Shown here in pieces: positions 7,794 through 16,352 of a DNA stretch of 64,000 bases. How positions within the stretch are numbered: position 1 is the stretch's first letter; the number at the start of each line of letters is the position of its first letter. Under the pieces are notes generated by a model. The model did not search any database. It had not been told where the DNA came from and was given only the letters and a program-made list of their open reading frames with translations. The stretch is from a candidate division KSB1 bacterium. GTDB lineage: Bacteria > Zhuqueibacterota > Zhuqueibacteria > Zhuqueibacterales > Zhuqueibacteraceae. The stretch spans positions 247,538-311,537 of the forward strand of contig JAPDPX010000009.1 of assembly GCA_034506255.1 (NCBI GenBank). Reading direction: 5' to 3'. The translations under genes and the position numbers were made by a program.

Positions 7794-9809
7794 ATGAACA
7801 AGAACAGTAAGAAAAAAGAGAGCCCGAACAACTCGTCCAAGCGGAAACGCCCCGCGCCGCCACCGCGGCGGGATGACAACAACAACTTCCAGTGGGCACG
7901 GGCCTCACGCACCCTGACCTTTTGGCTGGCGGTTTTGCTGCTGGCAATCTGGATTACCCTCAGTTGGGAGCGGCAGGAGCCGGAGGAAAAGCAGGTCACT
8001 TTCAGCCAGTTTATCGAGCTGCTGGAGGGGCAGAAGCTGCAAAAGGTGGTGATCCGCAGCGATGAGATTCAGGGGCAGTTGCGCGCCCCCATGCAACTGG
8101 CGGTTGATGAGGCCCGGCAATACACCAACATCAAAGTTTTTCTGCCGCGCGAGCTCTCCTTCGAGACCGTGAGCGCCTGGAATTCGAAATACAACATTGA
8201 AGTCGACGTGCGGCCCAAGACCGTGGAGTGGTGGAATTACTTCCTGAATCTGCTGCCCTGGGTGCTGGTCGCCTTTTTCTGGCTTTTCCTGCTGCGCCGC
8301 ATGCAGGGCGCCGGCACCAAGAGCATCTTCACCTTTGGCCGCTCGCGGGCGCGGCTGGCCAGCAACAACCGGCCGAAGGTGACCTTTGACGACGTTGCCG
8401 GCGCGGATGAAGCCAAACAGGAACTGCGCGAGATCATCGAGTTCCTGCGCGATCCAGAAAAGTTTCAGCGCCTGGGCGGCAAGATCCCCAAAGGTGCGCT
8501 GCTGCTCGGCCCGCCCGGAACCGGCAAGACGCTGCTCGCCAAAGCCGTGGCCGGCGAAGCCGGGGTGCCGTTCTTCAGCATGTCGGGCGCCGATTTCGTC
8601 GAAATGTTCGTCGGGGTCGGGGCCTCGCGCGTGCGCGATTTGTTCGAGCAGGGCCAGCGCAACGCCCCCTGCATTATTTTCATCGATGAGATCGACGCGG
8701 TCGGCCGCCATCGCGGCGCCGGCCTGGGCGGCGGGCACGACGAGCGCGAGCAGACGCTCAATCAATTGCTGGTGGAAATGGACGGCTTCGATTCCAATGA
8801 AGGCGTGATCCTCATCGCCGCCACCAACCGCCCGGACGTGCTCGATCAGGCGCTGCTGCGGCCCGGGCGCTTCGACCGCCAGATCGTGGTTGACCGGCCG
8901 GATGTGCGCGGCCGCGAAGGCATTTTGAAAGTACACACCAAGAAAATTGCCCTGGCCGACAACGTGGACCTGAGCGTGCTGGCCAAGGGCACGCCGGGTT
9001 TCTCGGGTGCGGATCTGGCCAACCTGGTCAATGAAGCGGCATTGCTGGCCGCGCGCAAGAACAAAAATCTCGTCGACATGCGCGACCTGGAAGAGGCCAA
9101 AGACCGCGTGTTGATGGGCGCCGAACGCCGCAGTCTGTTGATCAGCGAAAAGGAAAAGCGCATCACCGCCTATCATGAAGCCGGGCATGTGCTGGTGGCG
9201 AAGTACACCCCCGGCTCCGATCCCATTCACAAAGTCACGATCATTCCCCGCGGCCGGGCGCTGGGCCTCACCACCTCCCTGCCGATGGACGAAAAGCACA
9301 ACTACTCGAAGAGCTATTGCGAGGCGCTGCTGGTTCATCTGATGGGCGGCCGGGAAGCCGAGAGGATCATCTTCAAAGAAACCACCACCGGCGCCGGCAA
9401 CGACATTGAGCGCGCCACCGAGCTGGCGCGGCGCATGGTATGCGACTGGGGCATGAGCGATGTCATGGGCCCCCTGGCGTTCGGCAAAAAGCAGGAGGAA
9501 ATCTTCCTGGGCCGCGAGATCGCCCAGCATCGCGATTACAGCGAGCTGACCGCGCAAAAAATCGACGAAGAGGTGAGGCGGATCGTCATCGAAGCCTCGC
9601 AAAAGGCGCACAAAATTCTCAGTGACAATGTGCATCAACTGCACGCCCTCGCCACCGCGCTGTTGGAAAAGGAACTGCTCGACGGCGCGGAAATCGATGC
9701 GGTGCTCAACAGCGCCAAGTCGCCCCTGGAGAACGCCGACGAGGCCGGCAACGGCCGTCCCACCGCCGGGAGTGAAAGCACCCAGACGCAACCCGCCACC
9801 AAAGTCTGA
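7794..9809 (+). CDS. ftsH: ATP-dependent zinc metalloprotease FtsH
   Basis: A 671-residue membrane-anchored AAA+ protease that degrades unassembled membrane proteins and short-lived regulators. Order: basic N-terminal tail, membrane helix 1 (about residues 42-60), periplasmic domain, membrane helix 2 (about 147-166), AAA+ module with Walker A GPPGTGKT (239-246), Walker B CIIFIDEIDAVG, the aromatic pore loop region FVEMFVGVGASR, and the second-region arginines RPGRFDR. The M41 protease domain follows, with HEAGH (461-465) and the third zinc ligand in GAGNDIERAT. The N-terminal tail is long and Ser/Asn/Lys/Pro-rich. All catalytic residues are present. It ends 5 bp before the TPR gene. Confidence 0.97.
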   Translation: MNKNSKKKESPNNSSKRKRPAPPPRRDDNNNFQWARASRTLTFWLAVLLLAIWITLSWERQEPEEKQVTFSQFIELLEGQKLQKVVIRSDEIQGQLRAPMQLAVDEARQYTNIKVFLPRELSFETVSAWNSKYNIEVDVRPKTVEWWNYFLNLLPWVLVAFFWLFLLRRMQGAGTKSIFTFGRSRARLASNNRPKVTFDDVAGADEAKQELREIIEFLRDPEKFQRLGGKIPKGALLLGPPGTGKTLLAKAVAGEAGVPFFSMSGADFVEMFVGVGASRVRDLFEQGQRNAPCIIFIDEIDAVGRHRGAGLGGGHDEREQTLNQLLVEMDGFDSNEGVILIAATNRPDVLDQALLRPGRFDRQIVVDRPDVRGREGILKVHTKKIALADNVDLSVLAKGTPGFSGADLANLVNEAALLAARKNKNLVDMRDLEEAKDRVLMGAERRSLLISEKEKRITAYHEAGHVLVAKYTPGSDPIHKVTIIPRGRALGLTTSLPMDEKHNYSKSYCEALLVHLMGGREAERIIFKETTTGAGNDIERATELARRMVCDWGMSDVMGPLAFGKKQEEIFLGREIAQHRDYSELTAQKIDEEVRRIVIEASQKAHKILSDNVHQLHALATALLEKELLDGAEIDAVLNSAKSPLENADEAGNGRPTAGSESTQTQPATKV

Positions 9810-9814
9810 CCGCC

Positions 9815-11416
9815 ATGTCGATGCCAACGGGGACACTCTTCCTCCTCATTGGTTGTGGGGTGCTGTTGCTCGTCCTGTGGAACCTTCACCGCTACAGCAA
9901 TGCCCTCAGCACCAGGGCATTTCTGGTCGCTGCCTCATTGGTCCTGGCGGCCGGCGTGGCGGCGCAAGTCGCCCTGTCTTGGCGTGAACACCGCCGCTTC
10001 GGGGAAGTGGAAAAACGTCTGGTGCTGGCGCCTTTGCTGCACAGCGCGGGCGACACCCTTTCGCTGACTGCGGAAGGCCTGGCGTTCGCCGACATGCTGG
10101 CCGCACAACTGCGCCGCACTGGCAGCGGCGCCCTGCATGTCCTGCCGGTGGAATCTCTTTTTGAGCTTGCGGAAATCGATTCCCTGCGGCAACCGGCTTA
10201 TCTCAGGCGTCTCCTCGGCGAGCTGGGCATCGATTACCTCACTTTCGGGTTTTATGAGCATGTGAATGGGGAGCTGCAGCTCGAAGTGCAGCTCTACGAG
10301 CCGGGCCGGTCGCAGCCTCTGCTGCAAGTGCGATCCTCCGCCGGCGGCAATGTCCCTGCGGCGCTCGCTGAAATCAAAACCAAAATACTCACGCCCGTCG
10401 GAGTCACCGAACCAGATGCCGCACCGGCACAGCAAAGTGTCATGGTGCCTGCGGCAGACTTGCGCTACTATCAAGCGTATCTCGACTTTCTGCGCCGGGA
10501 TTATGCGAAAGCCCTGCCGGCTGCCCGCGCTCTCGCCGCCAGTGACAGTTTGACTCCGGCCTTTACGGTGCTGGCCGCGCGCAGCATGCTGCATCAATTG
10601 GCGCGGCAGCGGCTGTCCGAGCGCGCCTGGCTGGATACGCTTCGTCCGGTGCTGTCGCGCGTGCTGGCGGCGGTACGGCGCGACAGCCTGCGCGCCGAGA
10701 ACTGGCTGGCACTGGGCCAGTGTTATCTTTATGCCAGAAAATGGAACGAGGCCGAGCAGGCACTGCGTCGCGCCCGTGCCTGTGATTCGCTGGACAGCAA
10801 GATCTATCTCAGCTTCGCCCAATTGCATGTCAGCCGCATCAGAGAATTGGGATTCCAGGACGAACGGGAGTTGTGTGCCCGGGCGCTGGCGCTCAACCCG
10901 CTGGACGCCGAAGCCGCGATTGCACTGGCCAACCAGCTTCTGCTCGCCAATCGCCGGGAGGAAGCAATTGCGCTGCTGGAGAAATATCGCCGCCTGAATC
11001 CCAATCATTTGCCGGTGCTCATGATGCTGGGCCGCATTTACCTGACACGCAATGAACTGCTGCAAACCCTGCCGCTCTACCAGCACATCCTCGAGCTGGA
11101 TCCCCGCAATGCCGACGCCTACTACAACCTCGGCATCGCCTACTACAACCAGGAAGATTACGACAACGCCATTCGTTTTTTCGAGCGCGCCCTGCGCCTG
11201 AATGACCACGCCGACGCGCGGCTCTATCTCGCCTACATCCATGAAAAACGGCAGGAGATTGACCGGGCGATCCAGTATTTGCGCGAACGCATCCGGTTGA
11301 GCACGGGGGAGCACGACACGTTTGCCGCCGAAGCGCGTGAGCATCTTTACAATCTTTTGTTGCGGCGCGGCGAGCTGCCGGAAAACCTGCTGCCCGACAA
11401 AATCGAGAAAAAATGA
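9815..11416 (+). CDS. Membrane-anchored TPR protein with TolB/FlgO-like N-terminal domain
   Basis: A 533-residue protein. Two N-terminal membrane helices (about residues 6-22 and 34-51) are followed by a domain (residues 70-185) that resembles the TolB-N/FlgO-type fold seen before TPRs in many adenylate-cyclase-like and stress proteins (GLAFADMLAAQLRRTGSG, then LGELGIDYLTFGFY). From residue about 210 to the end there are consecutive tetratricopeptide repeats, clearest at NADAYYNLGIAYYNQEDYDN. Such repeats bind partner proteins. Sandwiched between ftsH and folP (5 bp from ftsH, 4-bp ATGA overlap with folP), it is transcribed with them. An FtsH adaptor or a cell-envelope assembly role is possible, but that is inference. 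Confidence 0.8.
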   Translation: MSMPTGTLFLLIGCGVLLLVLWNLHRYSNALSTRAFLVAASLVLAAGVAAQVALSWREHRRFGEVEKRLVLAPLLHSAGDTLSLTAEGLAFADMLAAQLRRTGSGALHVLPVESLFELAEIDSLRQPAYLRRLLGELGIDYLTFGFYEHVNGELQLEVQLYEPGRSQPLLQVRSSAGGNVPAALAEIKTKILTPVGVTEPDAAPAQQSVMVPAADLRYYQAYLDFLRRDYAKALPAARALAASDSLTPAFTVLAARSMLHQLARQRLSERAWLDTLRPVLSRVLAAVRRDSLRAENWLALGQCYLYARKWNEAEQALRRARACDSLDSKIYLSFAQLHVSRIRELGFQDERELCARALALNPLDAEAAIALANQLLLANRREEAIALLEKYRRLNPNHLPVLMMLGRIYLTRNELLQTLPLYQHILELDPRNADAYYNLGIAYYNQEDYDNAIRFFERALRLNDHADARLYLAYIHEKRQEIDRAIQYLRERIRLSTGEHDTFAAEAREHLYNLLLRRGELPENLLPDKIEKK

Positions 11417-12630
11417 TGGCCAGCTATTCGATTCGCCGCCTCTTTCTCGAACATGAAACGGATTTGCAGGCCGAGTTGAAGGGCGAGCGCGGTCCGCGCG
11501 CCGAGGAATTCGCGCGTCAGGCGCGCCGCCATCCCTGGGTTCTGAAGATCATCAGCCGGGAGCAGGAGCTTGCCACCAATCTGCTCTCGGCCTTTTCATT
11601 GCGCCACCTGCCCTGCTGGCTCGCGGGCCCGAAGGTCGCCTATCTCTTCTCGCATGAGGAGCAACTGCGGGAGTTGGCACAGGGCCGGCAGACATTCGCC
11701 AGCCAGGAAGCCGCCTTTGCAGCCGAGCTGCGCGTCTTTCTGGATAATCAAACCCGCACCGAGTTCGTGATCGACAGCCCGTGCTGCAGCATGATCGCCG
11801 GCGGACCGACGCTGGTTATGGGCGTGCTGAATTGCACGCCGGATTCCTTCTATGACGGCGGCCGGTATCGCAGCCACGAGCAGGCGATCGCGCACGGCCT
11901 GCAAATGGCCGCGGCCGGTGCCGACATCATCGATATCGGTGGCGAATCCACCCGGCCGCGCGGCGTCTACGGTGAAGGCGCGGAGCCGGTCCCGGCAGAA
12001 GAGGAGATGGAACGGGTGCTGCCGGTGATTGCCGCCCTCAGCCAGCAAGTGGAAATTCCTCTCAGCATTGACACCTACAAAGCCGCGGTGGCAGAAGCCG
12101 CGCTCAAAGCCGGCGCCGCGATCGTCAACGACATCAGTGGCTTTTTGTTCGACCCGCAAATGGCGGAGACCGTGGCCCGGCACCAGGCCGTGGCGGTTTT
12201 GATGCACATCAAGGGCACGCCGGCGGACATGCAAGCCGACCCCAGCTACGAAAATCTGCTCGATGAAATCTACCTGCATCTCCAGGCGCGGGTGGAGGCC
12301 GCCCTCCAGGCGGGCATTCCGCGGGAACGCCTGATCATCGATCCCGGCATCGGCTTCGGCAAGCGTCTCGAGCATAATTTTGAAATCTTGCGCCGTCTGG
12401 CGGAGTTTCACGGATTGGGCTGCCCGATTCTCGTCGGTCCCTCGCGCAAATCCTTCGTGGGCACGGTGCTGAATCTGCCGCCGGATCAACGGCTGGAGGG
12501 CACGGCCGCCGCGGTGGCGCTCGCTGTCAAAAACGGTGCCCACCTGGTGCGCGTGCATGATGTCGAAGAGATGCGACGGGTGGTGCACATTGCCGACTTG
12601 ATCGCGGGCCGCTTCGGCTATACCACATGA
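11413..12630 (+). CDS. folP: Dihydropteroate synthase with N-terminal extension
   Basis: Joins p-aminobenzoate to dihydropterin pyrophosphate in folate synthesis, and is the sulfonamide target. The catalytic TIM barrel covers about residues 134-400: MGVLNCTPDSFYDGG (136-150), DIIDIGGESTRPR, SIDTYKAAVAEAAL, INDISG-type VNDISGFLFDP, DPGIGFGK, GPSRKSFVG and the closing VRVHDVEEMR with the conserved Arg-His pair. All expected motifs are present. The enzyme is usually about 270-290 residues; this one is 405 because about 130 residues precede the barrel. That extension (ISREQELATNLLSAFSLRHL, then SHEEQLRELAQGRQTF) resembles the N-terminal part of the long FolP versions found in some deep-branching phyla and may bind or dimerise. 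Start overlaps the TPR stop by 4 bp. Confidence 0.93.
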   Translation: MMASYSIRRLFLEHETDLQAELKGERGPRAEEFARQARRHPWVLKIISREQELATNLLSAFSLRHLPCWLAGPKVAYLFSHEEQLRELAQGRQTFASQEAAFAAELRVFLDNQTRTEFVIDSPCCSMIAGGPTLVMGVLNCTPDSFYDGGRYRSHEQAIAHGLQMAAAGADIIDIGGESTRPRGVYGEGAEPVPAEEEMERVLPVIAALSQQVEIPLSIDTYKAAVAEAALKAGAAIVNDISGFLFDPQMAETVARHQAVAVLMHIKGTPADMQADPSYENLLDEIYLHLQARVEAALQAGIPRERLIIDPGIGFGKRLEHNFEILRRLAEFHGLGCPILVGPSRKSFVGTVLNLPPDQRLEGTAAAVALAVKNGAHLVRVHDVEEMRRVVHIADLIAGRFGYTT

Positions 12631-12686
12631 GCCCCGGCGGCTGATTTGAACACCCAACAGTTGCCGCCCTCATCACCTGGCTGTCT

Positions 12687-13469
12687 ATGCCCGACCTCGA
12701 ACTCTTCCATATCGCGTTCCTGAGGGTGACGCTCCTGGATGTGCTCGACATCCTGGCGATCAGCTTCGTGATGTATCGCCTGTATCTGTTCATTCGGGGT
12801 TCACGGGCGGCGCAGATGGCGGTGGGCCTGCTGCTCATCCTCACCGTCTCGCTGCTGGCGCAGATTTTGGGCATGAGCGGTTTGAGCTGGATCTTCAGCC
12901 GGCTGGAGACCATCTGGCTGATTGCTTTCGTCATTCTGTTTCAGCCGGAGCTGCGCCGCATGCTGGTGCATCTCGGTCAAAGTCCGCTGATTCGCTTTTT
13001 CGTCAAAGTTACCGGCTCGCAACTGGTCGATGAAATCGTGCGCGCTGTGCAGGAATTGTCGCGCATGCGGCACGGTTCGCTCATCGTCATTGTGCGCAAC
13101 CACGCCATTCGCGCAGTGGTGGAAACCGGCATCAAGCTGCAGGCCGCGGTTTCCGCGCCGGTGCTGCTTGCCTTCTTCAGCCCCAAATCGCCGCTGCATG
13201 ACGGCGCCATCATCATCGAAAACGAAGAAGTCATCGCCGCCAAGGCGATTTTACCGCTGTCACAAAGTGACATGCTCGACCGGCGCTATGGCACGCGCCA
13301 CCGCGCCGCTCTGGGATTGTCGGAGGAATCCGATGCCTTGGTGATCGTTACCTCCGAAGAAACCGGGCAGATTTCCATCGCCAAAGACGGACATCTGCTC
13401 ACCGATTTGAGCGAGGAAGAGCTGGAAAATATCCTGCTGACCTCGCTGCATGTACTGCCCAAGAAATGA
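12687..13469 (+). CDS. cdaA: Diadenylate cyclase CdaA (c-di-AMP synthase)
   Basis: A 260-residue protein that makes c-di-AMP from two ATP at the membrane; c-di-AMP controls potassium uptake, osmotic balance and cell-wall state. The first 90 residues have three hydrophobic helices (LLDVLDILAISFVMYRLYLF, MAVGLLLILTVSLLAQIL, IWLIAFVILF). The DisA_N domain follows, with the catalytic HDGA (171-174) and RHR (204-206 in GTRHRAALG). The TIGR00159/YbbP architecture is complete. It lies 56 bp after folP; folP-cdaA adjacency is common. No YbbR-type partner (CdaR) follows it here. The last gene of the tilS-cdaA run. Confidence 0.95.
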   Translation: MPDLELFHIAFLRVTLLDVLDILAISFVMYRLYLFIRGSRAAQMAVGLLLILTVSLLAQILGMSGLSWIFSRLETIWLIAFVILFQPELRRMLVHLGQSPLIRFFVKVTGSQLVDEIVRAVQELSRMRHGSLIVIVRNHAIRAVVETGIKLQAAVSAPVLLAFFSPKSPLHDGAIIIENEEVIAAKAILPLSQSDMLDRRYGTRHRAALGLSEESDALVIVTSEETGQISIAKDGHLLTDLSEEELENILLTSLHVLPKK

Positions 13470-13863
13470 AGTCGGCGGGAAGGCGGAAGCCCCCACGGTC
13501 TATTCCCTGCACGGTGGAATGCGAGTCCCGACGTGCAACGTTTTCGCCTTTGCACGGCAGCCGGGCAAAGCACTCTGGACCGGTATCCCCGGCCGCCCGC
13601 TGTTCCTGGCGGATAAGGCAGGAGCGTCCAAGCACGGTCCATGCCGGCATGCATTCGCGGTGCAGGCACGCGGTGTTGGCATGACTCGAGCTTTGTTGTG
13701 GTTGCGAAATGGCCGGAGCGGCTGCCCGGCAGGCAGGAAACGATACCGGGAAGGCTTCCCACGGGCGGGAAGCGCGAGGATAAAGTCATTGTCCGTTTTG
13801 CGCGCGGCTTGCCGTTATGGGGCGCCGTGCTTTTTAATCTGACAGAGACCCAGTTTTTGCGAG
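13470..13863. other. Intergenic region, no gene seen
   Basis: About 390 bp between cdaA and rlmN, both plus strand. The open frames overlap on both strands, lack ribosome binding sites and are Arg/Pro/Cys-rich, as expected from non-coding GC-rich DNA. No intrinsic terminator with a T-run was found after cdaA. A weak promoter-like pair (TTGCCG...TTTAAT near 13810-13840) precedes rlmN. Confidence 0.5.
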
Positions 13864-14931
13864 ATGATCAATACCCGACAAAAACTGCTCGGCATGAGCC
13901 GGGAAGAGTTGGTCGCCTTTTGCCTTGCGCTGGGTGAAAAACCCTTTCGTGGCCGCCAGCTCTTTCAATGGATCTATGGCCGTTCCGCTACGAGCTTCGC
14001 GGAGATGACCAACCTTTCGCTGGCGTTGCGCGCACGATTGGCAGAGACCGCGGAACTGGCGCCGCTCGAAGTGGTGCAACGCAGGCTCTCCCGCAAGGGG
14101 GATGCGGAGAAGTTGCTGTTCCGCCTGGCGGATGGCCTGGAAGTGGAGAGCGTCATGATGAGCGAGGGTGATCGCCACACCCTGTGCCTCTCCTCGCAAG
14201 TCGGATGCCCGATCGATTGCGCATTTTGCGCCACCGGGAAAATGGGATTGTTGCGCAATCTCAGCGCCGGGGAAATCATCAATCAATTGCTGACGGCGCA
14301 ACGAGTGTGTGGCAGAAAGGTGACCAATGTGGTGTTGATGGGAATGGGGGAACCGTTCAACAACTATGAAGCCGTAATCAAGGCCTGCCAGCTCATGGCC
14401 GATCCCGAAGGCCCGAACCTCGGGCAGCGGCACATTGTAATTTCCACCAGCGGCTTGATTCCCAGGATTCGGCAGTTCACCGCAGAGGGCCACAAATTCC
14501 GGCTGGCCATCTCCCTCAATGCCACAACTGACGAGGTGAGAAACCGGTTGATGCCGCTCAACCGCAAGTATCCGATAGCGGAATTGCTGGCAGCCGCGCG
14601 GGATTATGCACAGCAGGCAAAACAGCGGGTGACCTTCGAGTATGTGCTGCTGGCCGGGGTGAATGACAGCCTGCAGGATGCCGACCGTCTGAAGAAACTG
14701 GTGGCCGGCATCCCCTGCAAGATCAACTTGATTCCCTACAATGCCGTGGATGAAAGCTTCCAGCGGCCGCCTGCCGGGCGCATCGAGGCTTTTTATCGCC
14801 GGTTGCAAGACCTGACCGCGCCGGTGACGCTGCGCTGGAGTAAGGGGGATGATATAGACGCCGCCTGCGGCCAGCTTTGGACCAAGGCGGCTCGATCAGC
14901 GCCCGGTCGAGTGGCCGTTGGAAGCGGTTGA
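13864..14931 (+). CDS. rlmN: 23S rRNA/tRNA adenine-C2 methyltransferase RlmN
   Basis: A radical SAM enzyme that methylates C2 of A2503 in 23S rRNA and A37 of some tRNAs. At 355 residues it is typical. The Fe-S motif is Cys115, Cys119, Cys122 in CPIDCAFCATG. The N-terminal HhH-like domain has FRGRQLFQWIYG. Other family blocks are VMMSEGDRHTLCLSSQVGC, VVLMGMGEPFNNYEAV, VISTSGLIPRI, LAISLNATTDEVRNRLMP and INLIPYNAV. The essential C-terminal Cys is in DIDAACGQL. The gene runs into the 3' end of the converging TPR gene with a 36-bp overlap. Confidence 0.96.
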   Translation: MINTRQKLLGMSREELVAFCLALGEKPFRGRQLFQWIYGRSATSFAEMTNLSLALRARLAETAELAPLEVVQRRLSRKGDAEKLLFRLADGLEVESVMMSEGDRHTLCLSSQVGCPIDCAFCATGKMGLLRNLSAGEIINQLLTAQRVCGRKVTNVVLMGMGEPFNNYEAVIKACQLMADPEGPNLGQRHIVISTSGLIPRIRQFTAEGHKFRLAISLNATTDEVRNRLMPLNRKYPIAELLAAARDYAQQAKQRVTFEYVLLAGVNDSLQDADRLKKLVAGIPCKINLIPYNAVDESFQRPPAGRIEAFYRRLQDLTAPVTLRWSKGDDIDAACGQLWTKAARSAPGRVAVGSG

Positions 14932-15981
14932 GGCCTTGATGCACTGCGGCTGCAGGTCCGCAATTTCCTTTTTAATGTCCTTGTGCCAGTCATCATGGGG
15001 GACATGCAAGCCGGAAGCCGTTGCCAGTTCCTTACAACCCGCCTCGGTTTGCCCCGCCTGAAAATTGACCCGTGCCATTTTGGTGCGACACACGGCCTCG
15101 AGATAAGGGGAGAGTTTCTGCTCCTGCTGCAGCGTGGTCATGATTTGCCGATAAAACGCCAGGGCCTGGGCATGGCGGCCCAGGCGTGCGGCGGATTCGG
15201 CCGCGCCCCACAGGAAGAAACGGCTGTTGGGAAACTGGCGCAAGGCGGAGTCTGCCAGGGCATAGGCTTCCTGCGGGCGGTCTTCGGCGAGCAGAATCCA
15301 GGTGAGGCCATTCATCGCCGGATAGCGCGCATAGCGGCCGTGGGCAATCGCCTGCCGGATCATGTGAATGCCGGCTGCGCGTTCGTCGGAGAAGAGCGGC
15401 ACGGGAAGCTTCTTGCTGAGCTTGCTGCGATAGTACTTGTAGCTGCCAATGCCGAGATAGGCATCATAAAGCGTGGAATCCAGGCGAATGGCCGCCTCCA
15501 GATGGCGGATGGTCTTCAGGCCATGGTGAAACGCTTCGAGATAGCGGCGATGCTTGGAGACATGGAAGGACTCATAGCCATAGGCGCTGCCGAGAAAGAA
15601 ATGCGCGGCGGCGTCATTGGGCCGCTGCCGGAGGTGTTTTTCAGCAAGTTCCCGGCATTTTTTCAAGCTGCGGTAAAATTCCTTCTCTTCACTGTTGTCC
15701 TCATAATCGAGCATCATCGATTGCAAGGTGGCGGCGCGGAACAGATGGCCGAGGGGATGGTGGGGGGCCAACGCAATGGCGCGATCGATTGCGGCAAGTG
15801 CCCGGTCATATTCCTGATTGATGGTGTACTGCACCGAGGCTTGCAGCAGGGACTCGCTTTCCGCAGGCCATTTCTCCTGCGGGTAGCTAGAAAAGGAAGT
15901 GAGCAAGACGGTCGCGGCGGCCAGCCCGCGCGACAGAAGTTCTTTGAAAAGATTATTTTTTTGCAACAGGCATCCTGTCAT
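14896..15981 (-). CDS. TPR-containing putative exported protein
   Basis: About 361 residues. A hydrophobic N-terminal stretch (LLSRGLAAATVLLTSFSS) suggests a signal peptide, though a basic n-region is modest. The rest is helical and repeat-like. EYDRALAAIDRAIALAPHHP and LRQRPNDAAAHFFLGSAYG are good TPR units, with further units near IRLDSTLYDAYLGIGSYKYY and QEAYALADSALRQFPNSRF. The organisation resembles uncharacterised tetratricopeptide proteins of the FCB group. The frame is open further upstream to 16332, but the region before the ATG at 15981 is compositionally unlike coding sequence. The 3' end overlaps rlmN by 36 bp, tail to tail. Confidence 0.7.
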   Translation of the reverse strand: MTGCLLQKNNLFKELLSRGLAAATVLLTSFSSYPQEKWPAESESLLQASVQYTINQEYDRALAAIDRAIALAPHHPLGHLFRAATLQSMMLDYEDNSEEKEFYRSLKKCRELAEKHLRQRPNDAAAHFFLGSAYGYESFHVSKHRRYLEAFHHGLKTIRHLEAAIRLDSTLYDAYLGIGSYKYYRSKLSKKLPVPLFSDERAAGIHMIRQAIAHGRYARYPAMNGLTWILLAEDRPQEAYALADSALRQFPNSRFFLWGAAESAARLGRHAQALAFYRQIMTTLQQEQKLSPYLEAVCRTKMARVNFQAGQTEAGCKELATASGLHVPHDDWHKDIKKEIADLQPQCIKASTASNGHSTGR

Positions 15982-16254
15982 GTGGGGTGCGATCCCTCGA
16001 AATGTTCCCGCAAGGTCGTTGCTGAGCGACCACCCAGCCGGCCGCAGCCGCGTGAGAGTCAATGCGGGTACACAAGCTTCGCCACTGCAGCATTCAACGG
16101 CAGGTTGGGGAGTGAAAAAGCTAGCAGAAATTAACATAAAAGCAAGCGAGGCCTGTGCGGAAAGGTAAAAAGCGGAATTTTTTGAGCCGCAATTGCGCCT
16201 GTTCCCTGCGCCAGCGTGTGGGAAGCGCGCCACAGGCCGCGAGCAACGAAGTTG

Positions 16255-16283
16255 TTGACAAAATAATTGAAAATTTGTAGATT
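16255..16283 (+). promoter_or_regulatory. Sigma-70-type promoter of sigA
   Basis: A perfect -35 TTGACA (16255-16260), 17-base spacer and -10 TAGATT (16278-16283, 4 of 6 consensus). The predicted start near 16290 leaves a leader of about 60 bases. The surrounding sequence is much more AT-rich than the rest of the window (TTGACAAAATAATTGAAAAT), as expected of a strong promoter. Confidence 0.7.
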
Positions 16284-16352
16284 GCGGCGCTTGTAAAAAA
16301 AATAACTGCGCATCAAGTACGAGACGCATCACCCAATCTGTAAGGAGGGAGT

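Noticed and set aside
7905..9836. Open frame of 643 codons, minus strand
   Set aside because: Antisense to ftsH, same composition artefact.
14896..16332. Longer start for the minus-strand TPR protein
   Set aside because: The region before 15981 overlaps the sigA promoter region and lacks coding character.
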